A stretch of 51,381 bases of DNA, taken from assembly GCA_021200315.1 (NCBI GenBank), contig JAJQGU010000020.1:1-51381 (forward strand), given 5' to 3'. The stretch comes from Akkermansiaceae bacterium. Its GTDB lineage: Bacteria; Verrucomicrobiota; Verrucomicrobiia; Verrucomicrobiales; Akkermansiaceae. The notes under the pieces were generated by a model. The model was not told the origin of the DNA, did not search any database, and was given only the letters and a program-made list of their open reading frames with translations. The stretch's first letter is position 1. Every line of letters starts with the position of its first letter. The position numbers and the translations under genes were made by a program. This document shows positions 43,657 to 51,381 of the stretch, one piece after another.

Positions 43657-44082
43657 ATGGCGCAGGGAATTTTCCAAACACCCGGCTCCGAAGAGGATCG
43701 GCAGAGCGTCTTTGAGCGTTCACTGGGGCTTCTGCGCGCCCTCGGGACGCATGCTTCGGCTCTTGCGCTGCTTTTCCGGATCGAGCTGAGGGAATACCGC
43801 CGGCGGAAGGTTCGGCATTGCGTGCTGTTGGCCGCGGGCTTTTTCCTGTTGCTGCTGGCCTATCTGGCCATGTGGGCGGCTTTGCTGCTGTGGCTGGGCC
43901 CCTCCTGGGGGTATGCGCTGTGCGCGCTGGCGTTCTGTGCGCTGCACGCCGTGTCTGGGCTCGTTGTGCTGGCCGCCGCTTTCAGGGCGAAGCCCGGTTC
44001 GCCGGCTCCGCAGACCTTGAACGAATTGAAGGAGGATTGCGAATGTCTCAGAATGACTCTCGGAGAAAAGGGGAAGCCCTGA
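43657..44082 (+). CDS. YqjE-like holin-superfamily (DUF1469) membrane protein
   Basis: 141-residue protein. A cytoplasmic N-terminus with the FRIELREYRRRKVRH stretch is followed by two transmembrane helices (about 52-75 and 80-108), then a soluble tail. This is the pattern of DUF1469/phage-holin superfamily III proteins such as YqjE. It is second in the yqjD-E-K-like cluster and overlaps the next gene by 40 nt in another frame. Confidence 0.75.
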   Translation: MAQGIFQTPGSEEDRQSVFERSLGLLRALGTHASALALLFRIELREYRRRKVRHCVLLAAGFFLLLLAYLAMWAALLLWLGPSWGYALCALAFCALHAVSGLVVLAAAFRAKPGSPAPQTLNELKEDCECLRMTLGEKGKP

Positions 44083-44396
44083 TGCGCGTGGCTGTCTCGC
44101 GCGTGAATGTGCTCGAAGAGATGGAGAACATGTCCGCGGCCATGAAGAGGCCGTCCGCCTGGCTGCCCCGCATCCCAGGCGTTTCCGCCGAACAGTCGAA
44201 AATGGCTCTCGGAGCGGTGGCCGCAGGGGGGCTTTGGGGATGGTGGCGCCGACGGCGCAGACGAAAGAGGGAACGGGCCGCCGCCGCTTCCGTGCACGGG
44301 GGGATGTTCCGAAGCGTACTGACGGAAATTGTGGTGGGTGCCATCCTGCCGGTCATCCGGGATTTTCTGGCGAAGCGCTTGGGTTTTGGAAAATGA
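44043..44396 (+). CDS. YqjK-like small basic membrane-associated protein
   Basis: 117-residue protein, very basic in the middle (WWRRRRRRKRERAAA at about 71-85). A short hydrophobic stretch lies before it (KMALGAVAAGGLWGWW) and another near the C-terminus (LTEIVVGAILPVIRDFLAK). The call rests mainly on the conserved gene order after DUF883 and DUF1469 genes. It starts at ATG 44043 inside the preceding gene. Confidence 0.6.
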   Translation: MSQNDSRRKGEALMRVAVSRVNVLEEMENMSAAMKRPSAWLPRIPGVSAEQSKMALGAVAAGGLWGWWRRRRRRKRERAAAASVHGGMFRSVLTEIVVGAILPVIRDFLAKRLGFGK

Positions 44397-44434
44397 AAAG
44401 GCCGTTTCTCCGGGCTCTCCCTGTTTGAAAAGTC

Positions 44435-44463
44435 TCGACAGGGCGGAAAAGGCTCTGTATACT
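44435..44463 (+). promoter_or_regulatory. Predicted promoter of rnpB
   Basis: TCGACA (44435-44440), 17-nt spacer, TATACT (44458-44463). The predicted +1 at 44470 is exactly the first base of the P1 helix. Confidence 0.75.
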
Positions 44464-44469
44464 GGCGGC

Positions 44470-44854
44470 GTCGTTCGGGTTCGGGCGGCCGCTGTCGGTT
44501 TCGCGCCGGCAGAGGAAAGTCCGGACACCGCAAGGCAGCGCGTCCCGCGCAAGCGGGAGACGTCGGCCTCACAAGGGCCGGCGGACGGAAAGTGCAACAG
44601 AAAGCAAACCGCCTGCGCTTCGGCGCAGGCAAGGGTGAAACGGGGAGGTAAGAGCTCACCGCTCCCAAGGCGACGAGGGAGGCATTGTAAACCCCGCGCG
44701 GTGCAAGACAAACAGGGGAAGGGTTGCCTGCCCGTCGGATCCCCGGGTATTAGTCGCATCGGGCTCAGTGCCCGGCGTGCGCAAGCGCGAGAAAAATGGC
44801 CGCACAACCCGTTTATTCGGGCGGACAGAATCCGGCTTACAGAACCCGAGCGAC
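44470..44854 (+). ncRNA. rnpB: RNase P RNA, bacterial class A
   Basis: Catalytic RNA of ribonuclease P, which matures tRNA 5' ends. The conserved core GAGGAAAGTCCGGAC lies at 44512-44526. GGTAAGAGCTCACCG, GAGAAAAATGGCCG and ACAGAATCCGGCTTAC (44825-44840) are in the expected order. The ends pair as P1: 44470-44481 with 44843-44854, 12 bp with one G-U. Length of 385 nt fits class A. No protein-coding reading across this region is real. The EamA-type gene starts 24 nt later. Confidence 0.96.
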
Positions 44855-44878
44855 ATCTCACACAATCATCCGGCTCTC

Positions 44879-45295
44879 ATGTGGAAATACTACGCTTTAC
44901 TTTCCGCCTTCTTCGCGGCGCTGACCGCCCTGTTCGCCAAGGTCGGCGTCAGAAACGTCAATTCCGATCTGGCGACGGCCATTCGTACGACGGTGATTCT
45001 CGCCCTGACCTGGGGGATTGTGCTTTTCGGCAATCATTTGCATGAAGTGCGCGATGTCGGCCGCACCACGTGGCTCTTCCTGGTGCTTTCAGGCGCGGCT
45101 ACAGGGCTCTCCTGGCTTTTTTATTTCAAGGCGCTGCAGGTGGGGGACATGTCTCGGGTGGCGCCTGTGGACAAGCTCAGCGTGGTGATCAGCATCATAC
45201 TGGCGTTCGTCTTCCTGGGCGAGGCCGTGAACCTGAAGGTCGTCCTCGGGGCGCTGCTGATCACGGCGGGCAGCATCGTGATGCTGCTCAAGTGA
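44879..45295 (+). CDS. EamA-type small membrane transporter
   Basis: 138-residue protein with four hydrophobic segments. It matches a single EamA/DMT repeat (LLSAFFAALTALFAKVGVRNVNSD at the start, APVDKLSVVISIILAFVFLGEAVN near the end), i.e. half the usual ten-helix carrier, so it presumably dimerises. Substrate unknown. It follows rnpB so closely that it may be expressed by read-through. Confidence 0.85.
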   Translation: MWKYYALLSAFFAALTALFAKVGVRNVNSDLATAIRTTVILALTWGIVLFGNHLHEVRDVGRTTWLFLVLSGAATGLSWLFYFKALQVGDMSRVAPVDKLSVVISIILAFVFLGEAVNLKVVLGALLITAGSIVMLLK

Positions 45296-45366
45296 CGCCG
45301 CTCCCTCGCCCGGAGGGCGGGTTTCTCTTGACGACCATTGAACCGAAGCTCAGAATGAGAGGAAGA

Positions 45367-45876
45367 ATGAAGCGGCTTCTTTTCGGCATGGGGGGGGCTT
45401 TGGCTCTGCTCTTCCCGGGGTGCGCCTTTCAGCAGACCAACCCGAAATCGGGCGATTATCCGGGGTATAAGACGTCGGCGTATACGATCAAAGGCAACCG
45501 TTTCATTCCCATGAGTGTAGAGAACGCTCTGACCTACAAGGCGGAGGGATTGTGTTCCCACTACGAGGGAGGCTCCCGCTGGCGTTCGGCCAAGACGGCT
45601 ATCGGCGAGAATGTAAAGCCTCATCATGTGCACGCCGCGCATCGCACATTGCCCCTCCCCTGCAAGATACGCGTCACCTCGCTGCGCACCGGCAGGAGCA
45701 TGGTCGTGCGCGTGAACGATCGCGGCCCGTTCATCCGGGGGCGCATTCTGGACGTGAGCGCACCCGTGGCAAAGGAACTCGGCTTTTATCACAGAGGACT
45801 CGAGCCCGTTCGTATCGAGGTGCTTTCAGTCGGCGACGGGAAATGGGAACGCAAGGCGATTGCGGCGGAACCATAG
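45367..45876 (+). CDS. rlpA: RlpA-like septal lytic transglycosylase lipoprotein
   Basis: 169-residue lipoprotein: signal peptide MKRLLFGMGGALALLFPGC with lipobox Cys19. The double-psi beta-barrel runs from about residue 60 (EGLCSHYEGG) through VVRVNDRGPFIRGRILDVS, which holds the catalytic Asp and the DRGP motif of RlpA. It cleaves denuded glycan strands at the septum in some bacteria. There is no SPOR domain, so this is a short form. ATG 45367 is preferred over 45355 because AGAGGA lies just upstream of it. Confidence 0.9.
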   Translation: MKRLLFGMGGALALLFPGCAFQQTNPKSGDYPGYKTSAYTIKGNRFIPMSVENALTYKAEGLCSHYEGGSRWRSAKTAIGENVKPHHVHAAHRTLPLPCKIRVTSLRTGRSMVVRVNDRGPFIRGRILDVSAPVAKELGFYHRGLEPVRIEVLSVGDGKWERKAIAAEP

Positions 45877-45944
45877 AGCCGGCCGGCCGCCTTTGTCCGC
45901 CGGGGTGCCCCGTCCGGGCGGAGCGGCGGAGGATGCGCATGAAT

Positions 45945-46763
45945 TCAGAGCGCAAGAATCACGGCCATGAGCAGCATGCCGAGCACGACGCCGTAAATCG
46001 ACAGATGGTGGTGCCCCCAGCGCTCGGCCATCGGCAGGAGCTCGTCGAAGGAGATGTAGACCATGATGCCGGCCACCAGGGCAAAAAGCACGGCGATGAG
46101 CGCGGGTGTGATGAATGGCATGAGGAAAAGCGCGGCCAGTCCTGCGCCCAACGGTTCCGCCAGGCCGGATAGGAAGGAGAGCAGAAACGCCTTGCGGCGG
46201 CTGCCCGTGCCGTAATAGAGCGGCACAGCCACCGCAATCCCTTCGGGGATGTTGTGCACGGCCACGGCGGCGGCCACCGAGACGCCCAGCGCTTCCGAAC
46301 TCAGAGCCGAGGCGAGCGTGGCGATGCCCTCGGGAAAATTGTGGATGGCGATGGCCAACGCGAAGAGCATTCCCGAGCGCCGGACGCCGGGGGAGCGGGT
46401 TTCTGCCGCCCGCTCCTCCGGCAGGCGGCAGGGAAGAGCAGGAACCTCATGAGGATTTTCGTCTTCCGGCACCAGTTTGTCGATCAGCGCCGCCAGCAGA
46501 ATCCCGCCGAAAAAGGCGGCTGAGGCGCACCATCCTCCGGCGCTCTCCCCCCGGACGTCCATGAGGGTGCCGCGTGCGGTTTGAAGCAATTCGACAAAAG
46601 AAATGTAGACCATGACGCCGGCAGAGCTCCCCAGGGCAAAAGTCAGGAGCTTGGTGTCCGTCTTCTTCATGAAAAAGGCGACGGCGGCACCGGCTCCCGT
46701 CGCCAGGCCGGCCAGCAGCGAGAGGAGGAAGCCGAAGCAGACGTCTGAAAATGTGATGGTCAC
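45945..46763 (-). CDS. zupT: ZIP-family metal transporter (ZupT-like)
   Basis: 272-residue inner-membrane divalent-metal importer with about eight transmembrane helices. The paired metal-site helices contain AIAIHNFPEGIATL and VAVHNIPEGIAVAVP, with the HNxPEG motifs that bind Zn2+, Fe2+ or other ions. A cytoplasmic loop (about 100-130) is Glu/Arg-rich. The ATG overlaps the stop of the upstream L,D-transpeptidase gene (ATGA), so both are cotranscribed. Confidence 0.93.
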   Translation of the reverse strand: MTITFSDVCFGFLLSLLAGLATGAGAAVAFFMKKTDTKLLTFALGSSAGVMVYISFVELLQTARGTLMDVRGESAGGWCASAAFFGGILLAALIDKLVPEDENPHEVPALPCRLPEERAAETRSPGVRRSGMLFALAIAIHNFPEGIATLASALSSEALGVSVAAAVAVHNIPEGIAVAVPLYYGTGSRRKAFLLSFLSGLAEPLGAGLAALFLMPFITPALIAVLFALVAGIMVYISFDELLPMAERWGHHHLSIYGVVLGMLLMAVILAL

Positions 46764-47236
46764 GAGGCGGAGACGGATACGCGGGTGCCGGGAGGACAGC
46801 GCTCGAAGAGTTCGACCGCGTCTTCGGGCGCAAGGCGGATGCAGCCGTGGGAGGCCGGCGTTCCGAGCGAGGCGGTGTCATTTGTGCCGTGGATGTAGAT
46901 GAAGCGGTTCCAAGTGTTGCGGTTGCCGGGGTCGAGCCCCCTCAGGCGCAGAATTCGGCCGAGAATGAGATCGGCGTCGGGCGTCAATCCTTCCGGGATG
47001 CCGTCGGGCCAGGAGCCCACGGGTCTCCTCCCCCGGAAAATGGTATTCGCGGGCAAGCCGCCGCCGATGCATTCGCCGATTTCGAAGAGCCCGACGGGCG
47101 TCCGGAAGGAGCCCTCTTCCATGCCGATGCCGTTTTTGCCTGAAGAGACGGGCGCGCGCCAGACGACGGCCCCTTCCGGCCCGCCGTCCCGCAGCGCCAG
47201 TTCCTGACGCCGCAGAGAAATATCGACGAACAGCAT
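46760..47236 (-). CDS. L,D-transpeptidase (YkuD domain) without signal peptide
   Basis: 158-residue YkuD-domain protein beginning MLFVDISLRRQELAL. Catalytic motif ASHGCIRLAPEDA with the active Cys is near the C-terminus. YIHGTND precedes it. Unlike the paralogue at 42258 it shows no signal peptide, although the longer frame from 47392 is open. Start 47236 is supported by a TACAAT box exactly 6 nt upstream. Without export it would not reach the wall by itself, so a cytoplasmic or non-classical role, or an unrecognised export route, must be considered. Confidence 0.88.
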   Translation of the reverse strand: MLFVDISLRRQELALRDGGPEGAVVWRAPVSSGKNGIGMEEGSFRTPVGLFEIGECIGGGLPANTIFRGRRPVGSWPDGIPEGLTPDADLILGRILRLRGLDPGNRNTWNRFIYIHGTNDTASLGTPASHGCIRLAPEDAVELFERCPPGTRVSVSAS

Positions 47237-47242
47237 GGCCGC

Positions 47243-47270
47243 ATTGTAGCGGCTGTTCCGCCGTGTACAA
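47243..47270 (-). promoter_or_regulatory. Predicted promoter of the 46760 L,D-transpeptidase-zupT operon
   Basis: Minus strand TTGTAC (47270-47265), 16-nt spacer, TACAAT (47248-47243). Predicted +1 falls on the ATG. Confidence 0.55.
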
Positions 47271-47371
47271 GCGCAAAACATGCCCTGTGGCGAGATTGGC
47301 GCGGCATCTGGGAGAGCAGCCCGTCGGCGGAAGACCTCTGCTCTCCCGCCCGGCCGGTCTGAAACTGTTTC

Positions 47372-47400
47372 TTGACACAGGGGTGATTTCATGCCATTTA
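47372..47400 (+). promoter_or_regulatory. Predicted promoter of gcvT
   Basis: TTGACA (47372-47377), 17-nt spacer, CATTTA (47395-47400) preceded by TGC. The -10 is weak. Predicted leader about 3 nt. Confidence 0.4.
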
Positions 47401-47409
47401 TGGACGCCT

Positions 47410-48498
47410 ATGAGCGAAACAGACAAAAGGACTCCGCTTCACGACAGGCATGTGGAGATCGGGGGCAGAATGGTTTCTTTTGCGGGCTGGGATATGCCCG
47501 TGCAGTATGCGACGGGAATTATCGGGGAGCATCGGATCGTCCGGACGGCATGCGGGGTGTTTGACATTTCCCACATGGGGCAGTTTGAGGCGAAGGGGGA
47601 GCATGCGGCGGAATGGCTCGGCTCCCTGCTGACGAACGACGCTTTGGCCCTGGAAGTGGGGCGCGGACAATATACCTTGATGCTGAACGAACGAGGGGGC
47701 GTGATCGACGATATGATCATCTATCGCAGCGCTGAAGAAAGTTTTCTGATCGTGGTCAACGCCTCGATGATCGACGAAGACTTTGCCTGGATGGAGGCGC
47801 ATCGCGCGGAGGGAGTCTCTTTGACCGATCGCTCCGATGATTTTGCGGGCATGGCAGTGCAGGGGCCCGAGTGCAGCGCTGTTTTCCGCAATGCCTTCCC
47901 CGGACAGTTTCTCCCTTCGCGCAACGGCATCAGGGCGGCTGAAATCGACGGCGACGGCTGCTTCTTCTGCCGCACCGGTTACACGGGAGAGGACGGTTTT
48001 GAATTCTTCTGTCCGGCGTCTTCGGCGGTGAAATGGTTCGACCGCCTCATTGCGGCGGGGGCGAAGCCCTGCGGCTTGGGTGCGCGGGACAGTCTCCGCT
48101 TGGAGATGTGCTATCCGCTCAATGGTTCGGATCTCTCTCCCGACCGCACGCCCATCGAGGCTGGACTGGGATTTTTCTGTGCGCTCGATACGGACTTCAT
48201 CGGAGCAGAGATGCTGCGCAGGCAGAAGGCCGAGGGACCCCGGCTGCGTCTTGCCGCCATTGAGTATACCCAGAAGGGCGCGCCCCCCCGGCATGGGTAC
48301 GAAGTGCAGACGCCCGACGGCACCCGTCTGGGAGAGCTCAGCAGCGGCATTTTGTCGCCCTCGATCGGCAAGGGAATCGGCATGGCTTATCTGCCGGCCG
48401 AATATGCGAAACCGGGTACTCCTGTTCAAGTGATTGTGCGCGGCAGACCCGTGCCCGCCGTGACGGTCAGGAAGCCTTTCTACAGAAAAGATGGCTGA
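47410..48498 (+). CDS. gcvT: Glycine cleavage system T protein (aminomethyltransferase)
   Basis: 362-residue tetrahydrofolate-dependent T protein that releases ammonia and methylene-THF from the aminomethyl-lipoyl H protein. Motifs: MVSFAGWDMPVQY, GVFDISHMGQFEAKG, GLGARDSLRLEMCYPLNGSDL. Length is typical. ATG 47410 fits the family N-terminus (TPLHDRHVEIGGRM). It is followed by gcvH after 98 nt. No gcvP is present in the window. Confidence 0.96.
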   Translation: MSETDKRTPLHDRHVEIGGRMVSFAGWDMPVQYATGIIGEHRIVRTACGVFDISHMGQFEAKGEHAAEWLGSLLTNDALALEVGRGQYTLMLNERGGVIDDMIIYRSAEESFLIVVNASMIDEDFAWMEAHRAEGVSLTDRSDDFAGMAVQGPECSAVFRNAFPGQFLPSRNGIRAAEIDGDGCFFCRTGYTGEDGFEFFCPASSAVKWFDRLIAAGAKPCGLGARDSLRLEMCYPLNGSDLSPDRTPIEAGLGFFCALDTDFIGAEMLRRQKAEGPRLRLAAIEYTQKGAPPRHGYEVQTPDGTRLGELSSGILSPSIGKGIGMAYLPAEYAKPGTPVQVIVRGRPVPAVTVRKPFYRKDG

Positions 48499-48596
48499 AA
48501 GTTTGCGTTTTCATGGAAAAGGCGTGACAAACGGCATCTTTTCGCGCAAGCTACGGGCACACCACTTTTCACAACACGACAATACAAGACAACGAT

Positions 48597-48983
48597 ATGA
48601 GCACACACATTCCTGACGATCGTTTCTATTCCCGCGAACATGAATGGGTTCTGGAGGAAGATAACGGCATGGCCGTCATTGGCATCACGGACCACGCCCA
48701 GTCCGAGCTGGGCGACGTTGTGTTCGTCGAGCTCCCCGAATTGGGAACCGGCGTTTCCGCGGGCGAACCCATCGCCACGGTGGAATCCGTCAAGGCGGCT
48801 AGTGAGGTCTACACGCCTGTTTCCGGTGAAGTGATTGAGGTCAACGAGGAACTGGGTAACACCCCCGGCGCGGTCAATGCGGATCCCTACGGGGATGGCT
48901 GGATCTGCAAAATCCGCCTGAGCGCCCCGAATGAACTGGACGCCCTGATGTCCCCGGGCGATTATGAGGAGTTCTGCTCCTGA
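48597..48983 (+). CDS. gcvH: Glycine cleavage system H protein
   Basis: 128-residue lipoyl carrier that shuttles the aminomethyl group between P, T and L proteins. Lipoylated Lys66 lies in ATVESVKAASEV; REHEWV near the start and NADPYGDGWICKI near the end are family signatures. It stands behind gcvT and probably shares its transcript. Confidence 0.97.
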   Translation: MSTHIPDDRFYSREHEWVLEEDNGMAVIGITDHAQSELGDVVFVELPELGTGVSAGEPIATVESVKAASEVYTPVSGEVIEVNEELGNTPGAVNADPYGDGWICKIRLSAPNELDALMSPGDYEEFCS

Positions 48984-49169
48984 TGCTGAGGAATTTCCCT
49001 CCGCGCTCTGCCGCCCGGGCGCGGAGGAAGGCTCCGCCGCGGCAGACCGCGGAGAAGCGTACCGGCAATGTTCCGGATCGTCCCGGCGGTTCTCTGCACG
49101 GCGATGTGCCGCTGTGCGGTATTCGACAGGAGCATGGGAGAGGAGGGGGTGGTATTGCGGCGAGGCGCA

Positions 49170-50564
49170 ATGAAGGCGAGGCCATGGTTTGATGTACGGG
49201 AGCTCAGGCAGCTCCTGCGGCTGGCCGTTCCCCTGCTCGTCGCCAACTTGGCTCAAGTGGGCATGGGCGTGGTGGATACGATTGTGGCCGGCAAAGCCGG
49301 CACGGTCGAGATGGCCGGAGCCGCGCTGGGCTGTTCGCTCGTGATTCCTGTTCTTTTCGCCGGCTCGGGGCTGCTGTCGATTCTCGGCCCGATGGTTTCG
49401 CGTCTGCGGGGGGAGGGGCGCGAAGGGCGGGTGGGGCTGCTCATCCGCGATGGATTGTATTTTTCACTGGGTCTCGCTGCTGCGGCGCTTGTAGTTCTGT
49501 CTGCCGCGCGGGGCGCGTTCGGCTTGCTGAGCGACGATCGGGACATGGTGCGCATAGCGTCCGATTACGTGACTGCCGTCATGTGGGGCGTGCCTGCGTT
49601 CATGGTCTATTGCGTGTTCAAATCGCTGTTCGAAGGGTTCGAATTGACCAACGCAGTGATGGCCGTCAGTTTGGGCGGTTTGCTGTGCAATATACCCGCC
49701 GACTTGGCCTTCGTGTTCGGCTGGTGGGGGCTTCCGCGTCTGGGAGGCGCAGGCTGCGGAGCGGCCACGGCTCTGATTTATTGGGTGCAGCTGGGACTGA
49801 TACTTGTATTGCTCGCCTCTTCGCGGCGCATGAAGAGACATTGCGTCCGCCTGTCCGCGGTCAGGCCGCCTTCGTGGTCCGGCGTTCTGAGTATTTTTAA
49901 GTTGGGTTTCCCCTTGGGCGTTTCCGTGCTGTGCGAGGTGACTTTTTTCTCGGCTGCGTCGTTTGTACTGGCCTGTTTCGGCTCGGTGGTCGTGGGTGCG
50001 CAGCAAGTGAGCATCAATGTGTCGAGCGTGTGCTTCTCTCTTCCTCTGTCGCTGGGTGTCGCCGCCTCCCTTCGCATGGCCTGGTATGTGGGAAGGCGCG
50101 ACGGGGAGGGCGTGGATGCGCTCGCGCGCACGGGGCTGTGCACCACCGTGGCCTTCTCCTTCCTGCTGATGGCGGTGATTATCCTCTTCCGCACCCGGTT
50201 TATCGCCTGCTATACCGAAGATCCCGCGCTGGCGGCCATTGCCGAGGGATTGCTGGTGCTTTGTGCCGTGTATCAATGTCCGGACAGCATCCAATCTTTT
50301 TTGGGAGGCGCGCTGCGCGGGATGCACGACACAGCCGTCATTTCACGGGTGAACATTTTTACCTACTGGTGCGTGGGGTTTCCCCTCTGCCTGATGCTCG
50401 TCCGCACGAATTGGGTAACGGAGAGCCCGGGCGCCGCCGGCGCGTGGGTCAGTTTCATCGCGGCTCTGCTGCTCACGGCGGTGCTGCTTTCTCTGCGCTA
50501 TGCGAAAACGCGCAGAAAGCTTTTTGCCGAATGGGCCGGGAGGAAGAAAAAAGCGTCCTCATGA
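49170..50564 (+). CDS. MATE-family multidrug/Na+ exporter
   Basis: 464-residue polytopic protein with about 12 transmembrane helices in two related halves. The first half has LLRLAVPLLVANLAQVGMGVVDTIVAG, characteristic of NorM/MatE proteins, with the repeat SIFKLGFPLGVSVLCEVTFFSAASF in the second. It extrudes cationic compounds using Na+ or H+ gradients. The start at 49170 puts the first membrane helix near residue 12; the open frame extends to 49068 but adds an unlikely Cys/Arg-rich lead. It is convergent with the following gene. Confidence 0.92.
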   Translation: MKARPWFDVRELRQLLRLAVPLLVANLAQVGMGVVDTIVAGKAGTVEMAGAALGCSLVIPVLFAGSGLLSILGPMVSRLRGEGREGRVGLLIRDGLYFSLGLAAAALVVLSAARGAFGLLSDDRDMVRIASDYVTAVMWGVPAFMVYCVFKSLFEGFELTNAVMAVSLGGLLCNIPADLAFVFGWWGLPRLGGAGCGAATALIYWVQLGLILVLLASSRRMKRHCVRLSAVRPPSWSGVLSIFKLGFPLGVSVLCEVTFFSAASFVLACFGSVVVGAQQVSINVSSVCFSLPLSLGVAASLRMAWYVGRRDGEGVDALARTGLCTTVAFSFLLMAVIILFRTRFIACYTEDPALAAIAEGLLVLCAVYQCPDSIQSFLGGALRGMHDTAVISRVNIFTYWCVGFPLCLMLVRTNWVTESPGAAGAWVSFIAALLLTAVLLSLRYAKTRRKLFAEWAGRKKKASS

Positions 50565-50603
50565 ACCCCTTCGCGGGGGTGTATATCAATGAGGAGCGAA
50601 CAG

Positions 50604-51209
50604 TTAAATGGAATCGTAGCCGGAATAAATGGAACCGCGCGCCTCATTTTTTGAGCCGGTGGGAGAATAGGTGTACTTCTCCGAGGCGGGGGTGAGGCAT
50701 TCGAAGCTTTCGGAAATGTCGCCGGAATCCGGAAGAGAAATGGGCGAAGAATTGTCATCGCCCGAGGAAGCGAAGGACGCCTTGCCGCGGAATGCTTTCT
50801 TGCCGCAATGGATGCCGGTGGTGGAGACGTCATGGCGAAGCAGGGGAAATTCCAGCATGTCGGCTGAAATCTCTTTCAGGGAATAACTGCGCGGTTGAAG
50901 CGATGAGATGACCGGCTGGGGAGCACCGCCGCCGGGCCAGAGCATAAAAGCCAAGGCGAAGACTCCCGCCGAGGACGCAGTGCCGTATGCCAGGGTGCGC
51001 CTGGTTCTCAAGAAGGTGAAGAGATGCTCCCAAAGCAGGCTGCGGGCCGATCTGCGGACGCTCTCCCGCGTCAGACGCTCCTTGTAATTGTAGAGGAAGC
51101 GTTCTTCGAAGCTGGCTTCGGGCTGCGGGGTCACCTTCACCAGAGAAAGCAAATGAGCTAGCCCTGCGTCTGAATCCGCCTTTGTAGGGTCTGTGTCTGT
51201 GGATTTCAT
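50604..51209 (-). CDS. Unknown single-pass membrane protein, anti-sigma-like layout
   Basis: 201-residue protein. A soluble N-terminal part (about 1-85) has KVTPQPEASFEERFLYNYKERLTR. A single transmembrane segment (about 95-111, AYGTASSAGVFALAFML) is followed by a periplasmic tail rich in Ser/Pro. Layout resembles membrane-bound anti-sigma factors or small accessory proteins behind sigma-factor genes, but no family is recognised and the upstream gene lies beyond the window edge. ATG 51209 (MKSTDTDP) preferred to 51260. Confidence 0.6.
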   Translation of the reverse strand: MKSTDTDPTKADSDAGLAHLLSLVKVTPQPEASFEERFLYNYKERLTRESVRRSARSLLWEHLFTFLRTRRTLAYGTASSAGVFALAFMLWPGGGAPQPVISSLQPRSYSLKEISADMLEFPLLRHDVSTTGIHCGKKAFRGKASFASSGDDNSSPISLPDSGDISESFECLTPASEKYTYSPTGSKNEARGSIYSGYDSI

Positions 51210-51381
51210 GTGGATGATGAGAAGAACTACCTGATAGAGGATAGACGCGCGGGGGTGCATTTGTGTTCAAAAAAATGACGCGGAGAGCAATTTTTTGAAA
51301 GATTCTCTTAAGGTATGGAAGAGCCCCGTATTCTGGCCATGACCGCTGGCTGCACGATAGCATGAATTTCATCCCCTGCCA

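Noticed and set aside
44470..44854. Plus-strand frame across the RNase P gene
   Set aside because: RNase P RNA signatures and P1 pairing explain the region; the frame is accidental.
51308..51381. Possible 3' end of a minus-strand gene at the right edge
   Set aside because: About 23 codons open to a TAA at 51308-51310, with no recognisable motif and no way to see its start; too short to support.

Overview
The window reads as a chromosomal segment of a GC-rich Gram-negative bacterium, most likely Verrucomicrobiota of the Akkermansia type. The evidence is a C-terminal PEP-CTERM sorting signal (residues VPEPATATLGLLALGAL then RRRR), LPS genes (kdsA, lptC/A/B-like), a long-form IspG, many lipoprotein signals and the general scarcity of Shine-Dalgarno sequences in front of resident genes. 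The taxonomic call is inference; no 16S gene is present.

Layout. 1-13.9 kb: resident housekeeping genes, namely gpmA, a CNNM/CBS-domain transporter, an FmdB zinc ribbon, rpsN, ispG, rpsT, a TolC-like lipoprotein, an MFS carrier, comM/yifB and a resident type I restriction gene hsdR, all on the minus strand except ispG and a small DNA-binding protein gene. 14.0-26.1 kb: an AT-richer island, all on the plus strand, with Firmicutes-like genes and good Shine-Dalgarno sites. It carries a decayed methylase-specificity gene, hsdR, an ADP-ribosylglycohydrolase-HsdM fusion, a second hsdM, hsdS, a tyrosine recombinase, a silent hsdS half-gene and a frameshifted ImmA/IrrE-type peptidase. Its left end abuts the truncated upstream neighbour of the resident hsdR. 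Its right end is joined in frame to the tail of a PEP-CTERM protein gene. 26.9-29.9 kb: kdsA-lptC-lptA-lptB, a tightly overlapped LPS operon. 29.9-33.8 kb (minus): dnaG-gltA-udg. 33.9-39 kb: a lipoprotein gene, then a three-gene redox operon (ferredoxin/flavodoxin-like Tat lipoprotein, NapH/NapG-like fusion, Tat aldo/keto reductase). 39.3-51.4 kb: ogt, a LOG-family gene, a prepilin peptidase, two L,D-transpeptidases, an ElaB/YqjE/YqjK-like membrane triad, the RNase P RNA gene, an EamA-type protein, RlpA, a ZIP transporter, gcvT-gcvH, a MATE exporter and an unknown membrane protein.

The most interesting part is the island. In its type I restriction-modification operon one HsdM is fused to an ADP-ribosylglycohydrolase domain whose two conserved metal-binding Asp residues are both Asn. 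A recombinase sits between the active hsdS and a spare target-recognition half-gene. Short direct repeats bracket both versions of the recognition domain, so an in-frame specificity switch is possible.

Outside the island, predicted promoters lie remarkably close to start codons. For ispG, the MFS gene, the LOG gene and one L,D-transpeptidase the predicted +1 falls on or next to the start codon, which suggests leaderless mRNAs are common in this organism. A promoter, two stem-loops and a terminator at 8942-9047 outline a candidate small RNA gene.

All assignments come from reading the sequence and recalling protein families; no database search was run.
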